Shown here one piece after another: positions 7,343-16,637 of a stretch of 64,000 nt of DNA. Within the stretch, counting starts at the first letter, position 1. Each line of letters opens with the position of its first letter. The stretch lies in contig NZ_CP007215.2 in NCBI RefSeq assembly GCF_000300455.3, forward strand, positions 4,216,001-4,280,000. Direction: 5' to 3'. Origin of the DNA: Kosakonia sacchari SP1. GTDB taxonomy: Bacteria; Pseudomonadota; Gammaproteobacteria; Enterobacterales; Enterobacteriaceae. The notes below the pieces were generated by a model. That model made no database searches, was not told where the DNA came from, and saw only the letters and a list, made by a program, of their open reading frames with translations. The position numbers and the translations under genes are program-made.

Positions 7343-9502
7343 ATGGCTGAGTTAACTCGTTGTATTTCCGGGCTGAAAGGGCACGCGCTGTTTTCTGCGC
7401 TCTTTTTAGGGGCGGCCTTCACACCGTTCACACACGCGGCAGACAAGCCGGAGCAAAACAAAGACGGCGATACCATTACCGTGCTGGCGGGCGCATCTTC
7501 CGCCGATAAACAGGCGACATCCGGCTACCAGCCGATAAGTTCTTCCACCGCCACGCTGACGTCCATGCCGCTGCTGGATATTCCGCAGGTGGTCAACACC
7601 GTGAGCGATAAAGTGCTGGAAGATCAACACGCCACCAGCCTTGACGAAGCGCTGTACAACGTCAGCAATGTGGTACAAACCAACACGCTCGGTGGCACGC
7701 AGGATGCGTTTGTACGCCGGGGATTTGGCGCCAACCGCGACGGTTCAATCATGACCAACGGCCTGCGCACCGTGGTGCCGCGCAGCTTTAATGCCGACGT
7801 GTCGCGCGTTGAAGTGCTGAAAGGCCCGGCGTCTACGCTGTACGGCATTCTCGATCCCGGCGGGCTTATCAATGTGGTCACCAAACGCCCGGAAACCCAA
7901 TTCGGCGGCTCCGTCTCCGCCACCTCGTCAAGTTTTGGCGGCGGAACCGGCCAGTTTGATGTTACCGGGCCGATTGAGGGGACGCGGCTGGCGTACCGCC
8001 TGATTGGCGAGTATCAAAACGAAGATTACTGGCGCAATTTTGGTAAAGAGAAAAGCACCTTTATTTCGCCCTCGCTGACGTGGTTTGGCGATAACGCCAC
8101 CGTCAACGTGCTCTACTCTCACCGCGATTATCAGACACCGTTTGATCGCGGCACAATCTTCGATCTCACCACCAAACAGGCGGTAAATGTCGACAGAAAG
8201 ACCCGCTTCGATGAGCCGTTTAATATCACCGACGGCGAATCTGACATCGCGCAGTTAAACGCCGAGTACCGCTTTAACAGCGAATGGACCGGCAAAGTCG
8301 AGTACGGCTTCAGCCAGGATAAATACAGCGATAACCAGTCACGCGTGATGGCTTACGATGCCACCACGGGCAACCTGACGCGCCGCGTGGATGCCACGCA
8401 AGGTTCCACGCAGCGCATGCACACCACGCGGGCTGATCTGCAGGGTAATGTGAACATTGGCGGGTTTTATAATGAGATCCTCACCGGCGTTTCGTATGAA
8501 TATTACGATCTGCTGCGTACCGACATGATCCGCTGCAAAAACGTCAAAGATTTCAATATCTATAACCCCGTCTATGGCAACGCCAGCAAATGCACCTCCG
8601 TCTCCGCCTCCGACAGCGATCAAACTATCAAGCAGGAGAGCTACTCGGCTTATGCGCAGGATGCGTTATACCTGACCGACAAATGGATCGCCGTCGCCGG
8701 GATGCGTTACCAGTATTACACCCAGTACGCCGGGAAAGGCCGTCCGTTTAACGTCAACACCGACAGCAGCGACGAAAAATGGACGCCAAAATTTGGCCTG
8801 GTCTACAAACTCACGCCATCGGTTTCGCTGTTCGGTAACGTGGCGAAAGCCTTTATGCCACAGTCGTCCATCGCCAGCTATATCGGCGACTTACCGCCGG
8901 AGACCTCCACCTCTTACGAAGTGGGCGCGAAATTCGACCTGTTCGACGGCGTTACCGCCAATATCACGGCGTTTGATATTCACAAACGTAACGTGCTGTA
9001 CAACGAGATCGTCGGCGACGATACGGTGGCGAAAACCGCCGGGCGCGTGCGCTCGCAAGGTGTGGAGATGGATCTCGCCGGTGCATTGACGCCGAACATG
9101 AACGTGATTGCCAGCTACAGCTACACCGCAGCAAAAGTGCTGGAAGATCCCGATTATGCCGGTAAACCGCTGCCGAACGTGCCGCGCCACACCGGTTCAC
9201 TGTTCCTGACGTACGACATTCATAACGTCTTTGCTGGCAATACGCTGACCCTCGGCGGCGGCGGTCACGGCGTTAGCCGCCGTTCTGCCACCAACGGCGC
9301 GGATTACTACCTGCCGGGCTACGTGGTTGCCGACGCGTTTGCCGCTTACAAAATGAAGCTGCAATACCCGGTAACGTTGCAGGTAAACCTGAAAAATATC
9401 TTCGACAAGACCTACTACACCTCGTCAATTGCCACCAACAATCTGGGCAACCAGATTGGCGATCCGCGCGAAGTGCAGTTCACCGTCAAAATGGATTTCT
9501 AA
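7343..9502 (+). CDS. TonB-dependent siderophore receptor
   Basis: Outer-membrane gated barrel of 719 residues. A signal peptide ends near THA (about residue 32), followed by a TonB box DTITV at 43-47. The plug domain follows with VRRGFGANRDG and the conserved RVEVLKGPASTLYGILDPGGLIN near residues 155-177. The 22-stranded barrel ends in the terminal Phe needed for assembly. The FhuA/FoxA-like architecture points to a hydroxamate-type or related ferric siderophore, but the ligand is not certain. It is divergent from the cognate ABC importer and shares a Fur-type control region with it. Confidence 0.92.
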   Translation: MAELTRCISGLKGHALFSALFLGAAFTPFTHAADKPEQNKDGDTITVLAGASSADKQATSGYQPISSSTATLTSMPLLDIPQVVNTVSDKVLEDQHATSLDEALYNVSNVVQTNTLGGTQDAFVRRGFGANRDGSIMTNGLRTVVPRSFNADVSRVEVLKGPASTLYGILDPGGLINVVTKRPETQFGGSVSATSSSFGGGTGQFDVTGPIEGTRLAYRLIGEYQNEDYWRNFGKEKSTFISPSLTWFGDNATVNVLYSHRDYQTPFDRGTIFDLTTKQAVNVDRKTRFDEPFNITDGESDIAQLNAEYRFNSEWTGKVEYGFSQDKYSDNQSRVMAYDATTGNLTRRVDATQGSTQRMHTTRADLQGNVNIGGFYNEILTGVSYEYYDLLRTDMIRCKNVKDFNIYNPVYGNASKCTSVSASDSDQTIKQESYSAYAQDALYLTDKWIAVAGMRYQYYTQYAGKGRPFNVNTDSSDEKWTPKFGLVYKLTPSVSLFGNVAKAFMPQSSIASYIGDLPPETSTSYEVGAKFDLFDGVTANITAFDIHKRNVLYNEIVGDDTVAKTAGRVRSQGVEMDLAGALTPNMNVIASYSYTAAKVLEDPDYAGKPLPNVPRHTGSLFLTYDIHNVFAGNTLTLGGGGHGVSRRSATNGADYYLPGYVVADAFAAYKMKLQYPVTLQVNLKNIFDKTYYTSSIATNNLGNQIGDPREVQFTVKMDF

Positions 9503-9529
9503 TCTCCCCCAGTGAAAAGGTGAGAAAGT

Positions 9530-9555
9530 GCCCCGCTGAATGCGGGGCTTTTTTT
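9530..9555 (+). terminator. Rho-independent terminator after the TonB receptor gene
   Basis: Stem GCCCCGC (9530-9536) pairs with GCGGGGC (9542-9548) across a 5-nt loop and is followed by seven T residues. Confidence 0.9.
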
Positions 9556-9591
9556 GCCCCTAACACTCTCGTTTCCGCCAGCGCCTCACAG

Positions 9592-9605
9592 TGAACACCT
9601 GTTCA
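9592..9605. promoter_or_regulatory. Palindrome upstream of the gpdQ/ABC operon
   Basis: TGAACACCTGTTCA is a perfect 6-bp-arm inverted repeat about 90 bp upstream of the first permease start. It could be an operator for the operon. It does not have the half-site order of a GlpR site, and no convincing Pho box with 11-bp periodicity was found. The regulator is unknown. Confidence 0.35.
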
Positions 9606-9695
9606 TTAAACAGTCATTTGCGCGCCATCCTATTGCAGCATTTTTTTCACAGACTCTCAGGCTTTCGAACCCCGTAAATTCGTTTTCAGAAACTT

Positions 9696-10568
9696 ATGAG
9701 AAAATACTGGCTTCCCTGGCTGATTCTGTCGCCGTCACTGCTGTTCCTGGCACTGTTTACTTACTTTCCACTCTTTCGCTCGGTGTATGACAGCCTGTTC
9801 GATACCCGCATGGCAACCCAGGATGCTCCGTATGTCGGGTTGGGCAATTTCGCCCGCCTGTTAGATGACAGCGTGTTCTGGCAATCGCTGTTCAATAACC
9901 TGATTTATCTGCTGCTGACGGTGATCCCGGGCGTCACGCTGGCGCTGCTGCTGGCGGTGGCATTATGGGAAAACCACCGCGTCAACCGCTGGCTGCGCAC
10001 CGCCTTTTTCTTTCCGATGATTATCCCGATGGTCAGTGCCGCCGCACTGTGGCTGTTTATCTTTATGCCCGGCCTCGGCATGCTCGACCACTACCTGGCG
10101 CAGCTCTTTGGCCCGATGAACAACAACTGGCTGGGCCGCAGCAACAGTGCGCTGTTTGCGCTGGCGTTGATTGGTGTATGGAAATTCGCAGGCTATTACA
10201 TGTTGTTCTTTCTCGCCGGGTTGCAGGGCATTCCCGCGTCCACACGTGAAGCGGCCGTCATGGAGGGGGCAACCTCAACGCAGGTGTTCTTTAAGGTGAC
10301 GCTGCCGCTGCTGCGCCCGACCATCAGCTTTGTCGTTACCACCGCACTCATCTACTCCATTACCCAGATCGACCACGTCGCGGTGATGACGCGCGGCGGC
10401 CCGGACAACGCCACCACCGTGCTGCTCTATTACATCCAGAACCTCGCCTGGGATACCCACGATCTGGGCAAAGCCTCCGCCGCCACGTTTTTGACGCTGG
10501 TCGGGCTGTTTGTCTTCTCGCTGGTCAACCTGAAACTACTGGAAAGAGGAGCGCATTATGAGCGTTGA
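9696..10568 (+). CDS. ABC transporter permease, UgpA/MalF type
   Basis: A 290-residue inner-membrane permease with six predicted helices. It carries the EAA loop EAAVMEGATSTQVFFKVTLPLLRPT, with the conserved glycine, near residues 187-210, which docks the ATPase. It starts an operon permease-permease-gpdQ-ATPase-binding protein. A close relative is UgpA, the glycerol-3-phosphate permease. With gpdQ in the operon the likely substrates are glycerophosphodiesters or glycerol phosphate. It overlaps the next gene by 11 bp. Confidence 0.88.
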   Translation: MRKYWLPWLILSPSLLFLALFTYFPLFRSVYDSLFDTRMATQDAPYVGLGNFARLLDDSVFWQSLFNNLIYLLLTVIPGVTLALLLAVALWENHRVNRWLRTAFFFPMIIPMVSAAALWLFIFMPGLGMLDHYLAQLFGPMNNNWLGRSNSALFALALIGVWKFAGYYMLFFLAGLQGIPASTREAAVMEGATSTQVFFKVTLPLLRPTISFVVTTALIYSITQIDHVAVMTRGGPDNATTVLLYYIQNLAWDTHDLGKASAATFLTLVGLFVFSLVNLKLLERGAHYER

Positions 10569-11445
10569 GATTACGCCTGCCATCAGCCGCAGCACGACCG
10601 TACCGCGCCCGTTGTGGCTGCGCCTGCGCCACTCCCGTCCGGTGACACTTGCGGTGTTGATGATTTGCCTGGCGCTGCTGTGGGTAAGCCCGTTTATCTG
10701 GATGCTTTCGTCTGCTTTCAGCGCCACCACCTTTGGCGAAGGCATGGCGTCGATTCTGCCGCGCTTCCCGCTGACGCTGGATAACTTCCGCGATGCGTGG
10801 AACAGCGCCAACTGGCTGAGCCTCTACGCCAACACGCTGATTTTCGCCTTCGGCACCTTCTTCGTGCAGTTGTTCACTATCACCACCGCCGGTTACGTCT
10901 TTGCCTGCCACGAATTTCGCGGTAAGCAAACGCTGTTCATCCTGTTTCTGGTGCAACTGATGATCATGCCGGTGGTGATGATGATCCCCAACATGCTAAC
11001 GCTGAAAACCTTCGGCCTGCTCAACACCCTGACCGGCGTAATGATGCCCTACTTCACCTCGGCGTTCGGCGTATTCCTGATGCGCCAGGCGTTTCTCGCT
11101 ATCCCGAAAGAGATCGAAGAAGCGGCGCTGATGGAGGGCTGCCGCTGGTGGCAGGTGCTGTTCCGCGTGATGTTGCCGATGTCGTGGCCGTCGGTGCTGG
11201 CCTTCGCCACCGTCAGCATTACCTACCACTGGAACGAGTATTTATGGCCGCTGATGATGCTCAACGATCCGGACAAACAGGTGCTGACGGTCGGCCTGGT
11301 GTCATTCGCCATGGGCGCGGAGTCCGGCGGCCAGTGGGGGATGATCAGCGCCGGGACGCTGATGGTCTGCCTGCCGCTGATGGTCGCATTTATCGCTTTT
11401 CAAAAGCAGTTTCTCCGGAGCTTTGGTTTTTCCGGGATTAAATAA
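10558..11445 (+). CDS. ABC transporter permease, UgpE/MalG type
   Basis: A 295-residue partner permease. The EAA loop EEAALMEGCRWWQVLFRVMLP sits near residue 183, and helices flank it in the usual MalG arrangement. GAGGAGCG just before the ATG is a good ribosome site inside the end of the preceding gene. It forms the channel with the upstream permease. Confidence 0.88.
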   Translation: MSVEITPAISRSTTVPRPLWLRLRHSRPVTLAVLMICLALLWVSPFIWMLSSAFSATTFGEGMASILPRFPLTLDNFRDAWNSANWLSLYANTLIFAFGTFFVQLFTITTAGYVFACHEFRGKQTLFILFLVQLMIMPVVMMIPNMLTLKTFGLLNTLTGVMMPYFTSAFGVFLMRQAFLAIPKEIEEAALMEGCRWWQVLFRVMLPMSWPSVLAFATVSITYHWNEYLWPLMMLNDPDKQVLTVGLVSFAMGAESGGQWGMISAGTLMVCLPLMVAFIAFQKQFLRSFGFSGIK

Positions 11446-11456
11446 GGAGTTGAGTA

Positions 11457-12281
11457 ATGTTTTTAGCGCAAATTTCAGATACCCATTTCCGCAGCCAGAA
11501 CGAGAAGCTGTACAGCTTTATTGATATCAACGCCGGAAATGCCGATGTGGTATGCCAGCTTAACGCGCTGCGCGAACGCCCGGATGCGGTGGTGGTCAGC
11601 GGCGATATTGTTAACTGCGGTCGTCCGGAAGAGTACCGCGTGGCGCGCCAGATCTTAGGTAGCCTCGACTATCCGCTGTTTGTTATTCCTGGCAACCACG
11701 ACAACAAAACTCACTTTCTCGAATACCTGCATCCGCTGTGCCCGCATCTGGGTAACGATCCGCAGAACATGCGCTATGCGATTGATGATTTCGCGACCCG
11801 CCTGCTGTTCATTGATTCAAGCCTCGCCGGGGAATCGAAAGGCTGGCTGACCAACGACACGCTGAGTTGGCTGGAAGTGCAGCTTAGCGACAGCAAAGAC
11901 AAACCAACCGCCATCTTTATGCACCACCCGCCGCTGCCGCTCGGCAACGCGCAGATGGATCGCATCGCCTGCGAAAATGGTCATCAGTTATTGAAACTGG
12001 TGGAGCGCTTCCCGGCGCTGACGCGCATTTTCTGCGGTCACAACCACAGCCTGACCATGACGCAGTATCGCCAGGCGACGATTGCCACCATCCCGGCGAC
12101 GGTGCATCAGGTGCCGTATTGCCACGAAGACACACGCCCGTACTACGACATGTCGCCGCCGTCTTGCCTGATGCACCGCCAGATTGGCGAACAGTGGGTT
12201 AGCTATCTGCATCCGCTGTCGCATTACGCCGGCCCGTGGTTATACAACGAAAGCATCAGTTGCCCGGTAGATGAGCGTTAA
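11457..12281 (+). CDS. gpdQ: Glycerophosphodiesterase GpdQ
   Basis: Binuclear metallophosphoesterase of 274 residues that closely resembles GpdQ of Enterobacter (Klebsiella) aerogenes as I recall its sequence. Every metal ligand known in that enzyme is at the same residue number: Asp8, His10, Asp50, Asn80, His156, His195 and His197. GpdQ hydrolyses glycerophosphodiesters such as glycerophosphoethanolamine and is promiscuous toward phosphodiesters. The protein has no signal peptide, so it should act in the cytoplasm on imported substrate. It sits between permease and ATPase genes of the importer; its 3' end overlaps the ATPase start by 11 bp. Confidence 0.95.
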   Translation: MFLAQISDTHFRSQNEKLYSFIDINAGNADVVCQLNALRERPDAVVVSGDIVNCGRPEEYRVARQILGSLDYPLFVIPGNHDNKTHFLEYLHPLCPHLGNDPQNMRYAIDDFATRLLFIDSSLAGESKGWLTNDTLSWLEVQLSDSKDKPTAIFMHHPPLPLGNAQMDRIACENGHQLLKLVERFPALTRIFCGHNHSLTMTQYRQATIATIPATVHQVPYCHEDTRPYYDMSPPSCLMHRQIGEQWVSYLHPLSHYAGPWLYNESISCPVDER

Positions 12282-13359
12282 GCCCATGTTAAGACTGCAA
12301 AACATCAGTAAACAGTTCGATGGCAAACCGGCGCTCAATGCGCTGTCGCTGGATATCCACGATGGTGAATTCGTGGTGCTGGTTGGCCCTTCCGGCTGCG
12401 GTAAAAGCACGCTGCTGCGGCTGATTGCCGGGCTGGAGAGCGTCAGCGACGGCGCGATACTGCTCGACAACGACGACATCACCACGCGTTCACCGCGCGA
12501 GCGCAATTTCGCGATGATCTTCCAGAACTATGCGCTGTTTCCGCACCTTTCCGTGCGCGACAACATCACCTTCGGCATGAAAGTGCGCCACGAAGAGAAA
12601 GCCAGCTGGCAACCGCGTCTGGAGCGCGTGGCGCAGATGTTGCAGCTCGACACGCTGCTGGAGAGAAAACCGGCAAAACTCTCCGGCGGCCAGCGCCAGC
12701 GTGTGGCGATGGCGCGCGCGATTGTGCGTAACCCGAAGCTGTTTTTAATGGACGAACCGCTCTCCAACCTTGATGCGCGCCTGCGCACCGAAGTGCGCGA
12801 CAGCATTATGGCGATGCACCAGCAGCTCAAAACCAGCACCATTTATGTCACGCACGATCAGACCGAAGCCATGTCGATGGCCGACCGCATTGTGGTGATG
12901 AATGGCGGTCACGTGCAGCAAGTTGGTCGTCCGGAGCACCTTTATGCGCACCCGGCGAACCTGTTTGTCGCCGGGTTTATCGGCTCTCCGGCGATGAATC
13001 TGCTCTCGCTGCCGTGCGCCAATGGTAGCGTGCTGCTGGACGAGCAACGCCTGCCGTTACCGGTTCACGCGCGCGATGCCGCTGACGTGTGGCTGGGCAT
13101 TCGACCAGAGCACATTACCGATACGCCGGAAGTGGACCAACTGGTGCTGCCCGCCACGGTGATTCAGCGGGAACTGATGGGCGCAGACTATCAGCTACAT
13201 GTCAGCACGCCGATTGGCAATCTGCGTTATATCCGCCGTCACAGAGGCGATGTCCCCACCAAAGGGGACACCCTCCGCGTCGGTTTTTCACCCCTTGATA
13301 GCCATCTTTTTGATGCGCAAACCTTGCTTAACTTACACCAGGAGAAAGACCATGCATAA
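12271..13359 (+). CDS. ABC transporter ATP-binding protein, UgpC/MalK type
   Basis: A 362-residue ATPase. Walker [10 protein letters not shown] is at 39-47, the signature [15 protein letters not shown] near 139 and Walker [14 protein letters not shown] near 159. The C-terminal OB-like regulatory domain (TOBE) begins near residue 240, with GIRPEHI. The first ATG overlaps the end of gpdQ; an alternative ATG five codons later is possible. It energises the glycerophosphodiester-type importer. Its end overlaps the binding-protein start by 8 bp. Confidence 0.9.
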   Translation: MSVKPMLRLQNISKQFDGKPALNALSLDIHDGEFVVLVGPSGCGKSTLLRLIAGLESVSDGAILLDNDDITTRSPRERNFAMIFQNYALFPHLSVRDNITFGMKVRHEEKASWQPRLERVAQMLQLDTLLERKPAKLSGGQRQRVAMARAIVRNPKLFLMDEPLSNLDARLRTEVRDSIMAMHQQLKTSTIYVTHDQTEAMSMADRIVVMNGGHVQQVGRPEHLYAHPANLFVAGFIGSPAMNLLSLPCANGSVLLDEQRLPLPVHARDAADVWLGIRPEHITDTPEVDQLVLPATVIQRELMGADYQLHVSTPIGNLRYIRRHRGDVPTKGDTLRVGFSPLDSHLFDAQTLLNLHQEKDHA

Positions 13360-14674
13360 GCCTCTGCCAAAGACGCTGCGAGTGCTTACTTACGCTATTA
13401 CCCTTGCTATTAGCGGTACTGCGATGGCGCAGGAGAAGATTGATTTCATGTTTCCGGCCCCGGTGGACGGCAAACTGACGATGGAGATGACGCGTGTCAT
13501 CAAAGCGTTTAACGACTCACAAAAAGAGGTGGAAGTGCGCGGGATTTTTACCGGCAATTACGACACCACCAAAATGAAGGCCGAATCCGCGCAGAAAGCG
13601 GGCCAGCCGCCTGCGCTGGTGATCATGTCCGCCAACTTCACCACCGATCTGGCGCTGAAAGATGAAATTCTGCCGATGGACGAGTTGTTCAAATATGGCG
13701 ACAAAAAAGCGGGCGATTTCCTGCAAACCGCCTTCTGGCCTGCGATGCGCAAAAACGCGCAGGTGATGGGCGTAACCTACGCCATTCCGTTCCACAACTC
13801 GACGCCGATCCTTTACTACAACAAAACGATGTTCGACCAGGCGGGCATCAAACAGCCGCCGCAAAACTGGAAAGAGCTGCTCGACGACGCGAAAAAACTC
13901 ACCGACCAGAGTAAAGGCCAGTGGGGCATTATGCTGCCCTCGACCAACGACGATTACGGCGGTTGGATCTTTTCTTCGCTGGTGCGCGCCAACGGCGGCA
14001 ACTACTTCAACGAAAATTATCCCGGCGAAGTCTATTACAACGCGCCAACCACCATCGGCGCGCTGCGCTTCTGGCAGGATTTGATCTACAAAGACAAAGT
14101 GATGCCCTCCGGCGTGCTGAACTCTAAACAGATCAGCGCCGCGTTTTTCTCTGGCAAGCTGGGCATGGCAATGCTGAGCACCGGCGCGCTGGGCTTTATG
14201 CGTGAGAACACCAAAGATTTCGAGCTGGGTGTGGCGATGATGCCCGCGCAGGAGCAGCGCGCCGTGCCGATTGGCGGTGCCAGCCTGGTGAGCTTTAAGG
14301 GCATCAACGATGCACAGAAAAAAGCGGCTTATCAGTTTCTGACGTATCTCGTCAGCCCGGAAGTGAACGGCGCCTGGAGCCGCTTTACCGGCTACTTCTC
14401 ACCGCTGAAAGCCTCTTACGACACCGCCGAAATGAAAGAATACCTGAAGCAGGATCCGCGTGCGGCGATTGCACTGGAGCAGTTGCAATATGCCCACCCG
14501 TGGTACTCCACTTACGAAACGGTCGCGGTACGTAAAGCGATGGAAAACCAGCTCGCTGCGGTAGTGAACGACGAGAAAGTTACCCCGGAAGCCGCCGCCG
14601 GAGCCGCGCAGAAAGAAGCCGATGCATTGATGAAACCGTACGTTGAAAAAACGGCGCTGCAAGCTGTGAAATAA
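13352..14674 (+). CDS. ABC transporter periplasmic solute-binding protein, UgpB/MalE type
   Basis: A 440-residue exported protein. The chosen ATG follows AGGAGAAAGACC and gives a clear Sec signal peptide ending at AMA near residue 26; a longer upstream reading frame has no signal and overlaps the ATPase gene. The mature part has the family-1 extracellular solute-binding layout, with TNDDYGGWIFSSLVRANGGN and GKLGMAMLSTGALG. It is the last gene of the five-gene operon and is followed by a strong terminator. The likely ligand is a glycerophosphodiester, inferred from gpdQ. Confidence 0.9.
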   Translation: MHKPLPKTLRVLTYAITLAISGTAMAQEKIDFMFPAPVDGKLTMEMTRVIKAFNDSQKEVEVRGIFTGNYDTTKMKAESAQKAGQPPALVIMSANFTTDLALKDEILPMDELFKYGDKKAGDFLQTAFWPAMRKNAQVMGVTYAIPFHNSTPILYYNKTMFDQAGIKQPPQNWKELLDDAKKLTDQSKGQWGIMLPSTNDDYGGWIFSSLVRANGGNYFNENYPGEVYYNAPTTIGALRFWQDLIYKDKVMPSGVLNSKQISAAFFSGKLGMAMLSTGALGFMRENTKDFELGVAMMPAQEQRAVPIGGASLVSFKGINDAQKKAAYQFLTYLVSPEVNGAWSRFTGYFSPLKASYDTAEMKEYLKQDPRAAIALEQLQYAHPWYSTYETVAVRKAMENQLAAVVNDEKVTPEAAAGAAQKEADALMKPYVEKTALQAVK

Positions 14675-14682
14675 GCCATTCA

Positions 14683-14716
14683 GCCCCGCAAGGATGCGGG
14701 GCAGTTTTCCTTTTTC
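14683..14716 (+). terminator. Terminator of the gpdQ/ABC operon
   Basis: Stem GCCCCGCA (14683-14690) with TGCGGGGC (14695-14702), a 4-nt loop and a T-rich tail. Confidence 0.85.
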
Positions 14717-14845
14717 GCCATGATTTTCTCTGCTTTTTCAGTATCATTTGAGCGCCAGTCAACAGGCTTAACGCATTTGCGCTACAGGTTGGTCGCAACG
14801 AAAGAGGTGTTCAATGGGCTTTAGCGATAAGGGAGGTATCCAGCA

Positions 14846-15121
14846 ATGATTGACGAGAAAGCAGCTATTGAATCCGCGAAAGCTTACGCGTTAAAAAACT
14901 TCATCAACTGCTGGGACTATGATATTCACCTTGCGGCGCTTGTAGAACTCGACGGTGTTCAGTATTGGGAAATTAACACCAACCTGGCTTCACCGCCCGG
15001 CACGCCATTCTATGAGCAAATATTGCCCTCGCCGATTCGGTATTATGTCGATCCACAAACCGGTGAGTGCGTCGGGTATAAAACCCATCGGGATAAACAG
15101 ATTAGCCAGTGCAATCGGTGA
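14846..15121 (+). CDS. Small hypothetical protein
   Basis: A 91-residue soluble protein not recognised with confidence. It has a strong ribosome site (GGGAGG, 9 nt before ATG), which supports expression. The sequence is acidic and aromatic, with WDYDIHLAALVELDGVQYWEINTN and a C-terminal VDPQTGECVGYKTHRDK. That layout resembles small YrhB/Imm35-like proteins, but this is only a visual impression. It stands alone between the ABC operon and a convergent ParB-like gene. Confidence 0.6.
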   Translation: MIDEKAAIESAKAYALKNFINCWDYDIHLAALVELDGVQYWEINTNLASPPGTPFYEQILPSPIRYYVDPQTGECVGYKTHRDKQISQCNR

Positions 15122-15193
15122 TAAGTATTGAGCAAGCCCCAGTAAGCATTTACTCACACGCCAGCCCTTGTGAATACTAAAACGGCTGGCGTT

Positions 15194-16231
15194 TTACTCT
15201 TCCCGCGCCAGAATTTTGTCTAAATACCCCTCTAACTGGTGGCGCTGCAAATAGTCGGTCACATCGCGTTCCCAGCCTTTGCCATCGCCCAGCACCGCGC
15301 GGCTATGCGTCGGGGCGTAAAGATAACGGGTGTCATACAGGTTCAGCAGCGACTGGTTCATTGCATCAATATTGGCCCCGGTTTTTTTGCACTTCTCCTG
15401 CTGGAGAGCCAGTGAGCGCAAAACCCGCTCCCGCGTCTCTTCGTCGGGGGTATAACTCCGTTCAGTCAGTTCACTGAGCACCAGAAACTGCGGTTGAATA
15501 CCTTCTGCCAGCGCGGCCTGCAAACGATCGTGCCCGTCGAGGATCACGAACGATGCCAGCCCGGCGATAAACCACACCAGAATCGGCGGCAACTCGCCCT
15601 CGCGGCATTTCTTGCGCCACCACTTCACGCGTCCGCTGTTTGGCTCCACCGGGTAACGCGCCAGCAGCAGATGGCCATTCCACCACCAGTCTACAAACGT
15701 CACCTTTTCCGGGTTTTGCAGGTCGGGGAAATCCTCGTTCCACAGCGACCAGTTAACGCTGATTTGCGCGCTGCTGGCCGGCGTGTGAAACCGCCACTGC
15801 TCAAACGGTAGCGGTTTATTCAGCACATACGGCGCAGTAGGTTTGACCTGCTCCATTGGGCGCAGTAACCAGCGGCGCGGTGCCAGCAGCTGCGTTGGTG
15901 CCTCCATCAACTGGCGGGCAAAATAACGACACCAGTAGCTTATCCAGTTCGCGTCGCCTGCGCGTTTAGCGCTTTCCAGCTCTGCCGAGGTGATTGCCGG
16001 CAACAGCAATTCCTGACAAGGATGCTCCGCGTTGAACACCAGCCAGACACCGGAGTGATTTTTCAGCATGGTGGCCCAAAACAGCGTCTTACCATTGACC
16101 TGCAACGCCATGCGCCCGTTGTGCCCGCTGAGCATTTCCATCGCCTGACCGTCGCCTTCACGCACCATCAGTTCCAGCCCCTGCCAGCTCTCATTGCGAT
16201 CGCGAAGATCCTTCCACCAGTAATCTGTCAT
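15194..16231 (-). CDS. ParB/Srx-fold-like protein of unknown function
   Basis: A 345-residue protein. The ATG at 16231 has an excellent GGGAGGA ribosome site; an upstream in-frame start would add 20 residues without one. A segment near residues 230-250, FVILDGHDRLQAALAEG, matches the DGHxRxxAA motif of ParB-like NTPase/nuclease domains (the ParB/sulfiredoxin fold). The N-terminal half is Trp-rich and not recognised. It neighbours the SNF2/PLD operon on the same strand but is separated from it by the plus-strand zinc-ribbon gene, so a functional link is only a possibility. Confidence 0.6.
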   Translation of the reverse strand: MTDYWWKDLRDRNESWQGLELMVREGDGQAMEMLSGHNGRMALQVNGKTLFWATMLKNHSGVWLVFNAEHPCQELLLPAITSAELESAKRAGDANWISYWCRYFARQLMEAPTQLLAPRRWLLRPMEQVKPTAPYVLNKPLPFEQWRFHTPASSAQISVNWSLWNEDFPDLQNPEKVTFVDWWWNGHLLLARYPVEPNSGRVKWWRKKCREGELPPILVWFIAGLASFVILDGHDRLQAALAEGIQPQFLVLSELTERSYTPDEETRERVLRSLALQQEKCKKTGANIDAMNQSLLNLYDTRYLYAPTHSRAVLGDGKGWERDVTDYLQRHQLEGYLDKILAREE

Positions 16232-16381
16232 GCCATCCTCCCTGCGAAATGAACGAAAAGTGTAAAACAACATGCCGCCCACAATAACCACGAAAATAAT
16301 GCGCCTTTATGAGCGAATGAACAGTTTCCCGCTCCTCGCTTCTGTATATTTATCGTTCAACTCACTGACAAGGAGCACACC

Positions 16382-16627
16382 ATGTCTCACGCCGAACTTC
16401 ACTGCCACTCCTGTGGAATGCCGCTATCCGCACCGGAATCCCGTGGCCCCAGCGATAAATATTGCGTCTGGTGTACCGACAGCGAGGGCCAGTTGAAATC
16501 CTGGGAAGAGGCCGTTTCCGGCCTTGCGCAGTACCTGGATTCCTGGCAGCACGTCGGCAACGAAGAAGCGCGTAAACGCGCCGTTCGCTACCTGACCTCC
16601 ATGCCCGCCTGGGCTGACAGAGCCTGA
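16382..16627 (+). CDS. Zinc-ribbon domain protein
   Basis: An 81-residue protein with two CxxC pairs, CHSC near residue 9 and CVWC near residue 28, forming a putative zinc ribbon of the type found in small enterobacterial AraC-associated or stand-alone proteins. A helical C-terminal half follows. AAGGAG lies 6 nt before the ATG. It ends 11 bp from the convergent helicase gene. The function is unknown. Confidence 0.7.
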   Translation: MSHAELHCHSCGMPLSAPESRGPSDKYCVWCTDSEGQLKSWEEAVSGLAQYLDSWQHVGNEEARKRAVRYLTSMPAWADRA

Positions 16628-16637
16628 TAACTCTCCC

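Noticed and set aside
9592-9617. Pho box upstream of the gpdQ operon
   Set aside because: CTGT and CAGTCAT are 12 bp apart rather than 11 and the first half-site is poor.
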